Origin: Diaphorobacter sp. HDW4B
GTDB taxonomy: Bacteria > Pseudomonadota > Gammaproteobacteria > Burkholderiales > Burkholderiaceae_C
Reading direction: 5' to 3'
NCBI RefSeq assembly: GCF_011305535.1
Contig: NZ_CP049905.1
Coordinates: 4,462,001 to 4,526,000, forward strand
Length of the DNA: 64,000 nucleotides
Shown here: piece after piece, positions 63,526 to 64,000 of the stretch
Layout: the number at the start of each line of letters is the position of its first letter
How positions within the stretch are numbered: position 1 is the first letter of the stretch
Notes under the pieces: generated by a model
Told to the model about the DNA's origin: nothing
The model's database searches: none
The model's input: the letters and a program-made list of their open reading frames with translations, nothing else
Position numbers and translations under genes: made by a program

Positions 63526-64000
63526 ATGAGCGATGAAGCAGTTTCTGTGGCGAGCGATGTTCTCGCTGACCTTTGGCAGAAGGCCGGATTGCCGATGGAT
63601 GCATTGCAGCGCGCCAGCCTTCATGGAGCAGCGCATGGCTTTGATAGCAGCTTTGCCGTGGATGTCGCCGCGCAATCGGCCATTGCGGCGGCGGCGTTGG
63701 CTGCGACCGAGATCGATCTGTGGCGCACGCCCGATGTGCCACCTCAGCAGGTGAGCATCGACGTGCAGCACGCGCTTGCCGAAACCACGGCCTATTTCAC
63801 GTTGAACGGCGAACGGCCGCCCATCTGGGCAGCGGTATCAGGACTGTATGCCTGCGGCGGCAGTATCAGCAGCGACAGCGGCCAGCCGGGCCATGTGCGA
63901 ATCCACGCCAACTTTGCGCACCATCGCGATGGTGCTTTGCGTTTGCTGGGTTTGCCCGAGGGTGAGGGCACGAGCCGCGCGCAGGTGCAGCAGGCGCTCC
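63526..64000 (+). CDS. CaiB/BaiF-type CoA-transferase (N-terminal part, runs off the window)
   Basis: 158 codons visible from the ATG at 63526 (GGAG eight bases upstream). The segment FTLNGERPPIWAAVSGLYACG followed by PGHVRIHANFAHHRDGALRLLG matches the start of class III CoA-transferases of the larger Burkholderiales type, in which the catalytic Asp comes later, outside this window. Divergent from the HTH-citrate synthase gene with 106 bases between starts. Family assignment is from memory of the HANFxHHRDGxLRLL motif. Confidence 0.75.
   Translation, partial: MSDEAVSVASDVLADLWQKAGLPMDALQRASLHGAAHGFDSSFAVDVAAQSAIAAAALAATEIDLWRTPDVPPQQVSIDVQHALAETTAYFTLNGERPPIWAAVSGLYACGGSISSDSGQPGHVRIHANFAHHRDGALRLLGLPEGEGTSRAQVQQAL

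Overview
The window is high-GC DNA (about 60-65% by eye) packed with short-spaced operons. It looks like the chromosome of a betaproteobacterium of the Comamonadaceae (Acidovorax / Comamonas / Delftia / Diaphorobacter relatives). The reasons are the bamA-skp-lpxD-fabZ-lpxA-lpxB-rnhB-methyltransferase order, the tripartite tricarboxylate transporter with its own two-component system, an orphan Bug-type receptor, the DedA-rhodanese fusion, and a dispersed hairpin repeat of a type I recall from this family. I saw no rRNA, tRNA, insertion sequence, prophage or CRISPR array.

Layout. 1-5.9 kb: outer-membrane biogenesis and lipid A operon (+). 6.0-11.2 kb: a MarR-controlled tripartite drug efflux operon (-). 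11.4-12.9 kb: two small membrane proteins. 13.0-17.5 kb: a compact minus-strand operon with a UDP-glucuronate decarboxylase, a polyprenyl-type glycosyltransferase and two membrane proteins, ending in the heat-shock protein Hsp15; it looks like a lipid-linked pentose modification pathway. 17.6-23.1 kb: TctDE two-component system divergent from tctCBA. 23.4-37.5 kb: a sulfur-oxidation island with an ArsR-family regulator carrying candidate sensor cysteines, a DsrE protein, a SoxH-like hydrolase, SoxW, a large IPTL-CTERM surface protein, a cytochrome c, soxCDYZAXB and a YeeE/YedE transporter. 37.6-42.7 kb: 3-hydroxybutyrate oligomer hydrolase, an alpha/beta hydrolase, a DedA-rhodanese fusion and a SYLF lipoprotein. 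43.0-45.3 kb: a second sulfur module (-) with a two-domain rhodanese, a YeeE/YedE transporter and a 58-residue membrane peptide. 45.6-50.4 kb: an archaic (Csu-like) chaperone-usher pilus operon. 50.6-54.9 kb: GST-like oxidoreductase, ferrochelatase and catalase-peroxidase. 55-64 kb: housekeeping and accessory enzymes (HAD phosphatase, Bug receptor, DUF962, alpha/beta hydrolase, GNAT, O-acetylhomoserine sulfhydrylase, CBS protein, acyltransferase), then a HTH-citrate synthase fusion divergent from a truncated CoA-transferase.

How it works together. The Sox genes encode the SoxAX, SoxYZ, SoxB and SoxCD parts needed for complete periplasmic oxidation of thiosulfate to sulfate. Two YeeE/YedE transporters, three rhodanese-domain regions and a thiol oxidoreductase suggest the cell also imports and redistributes sulfane sulfur. 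A nearly identical 22-bp palindrome (AATAT-N12-ATATT) lies in the dsrE/soxH divergent promoter region and again upstream of the rhodanese-YedE module 21 kb away. It ties the two into one candidate regulon, possibly controlled by the ArsR-family protein. This link, the 58-residue peptide and the UDP-pentose operon are the least conventional parts of the window.
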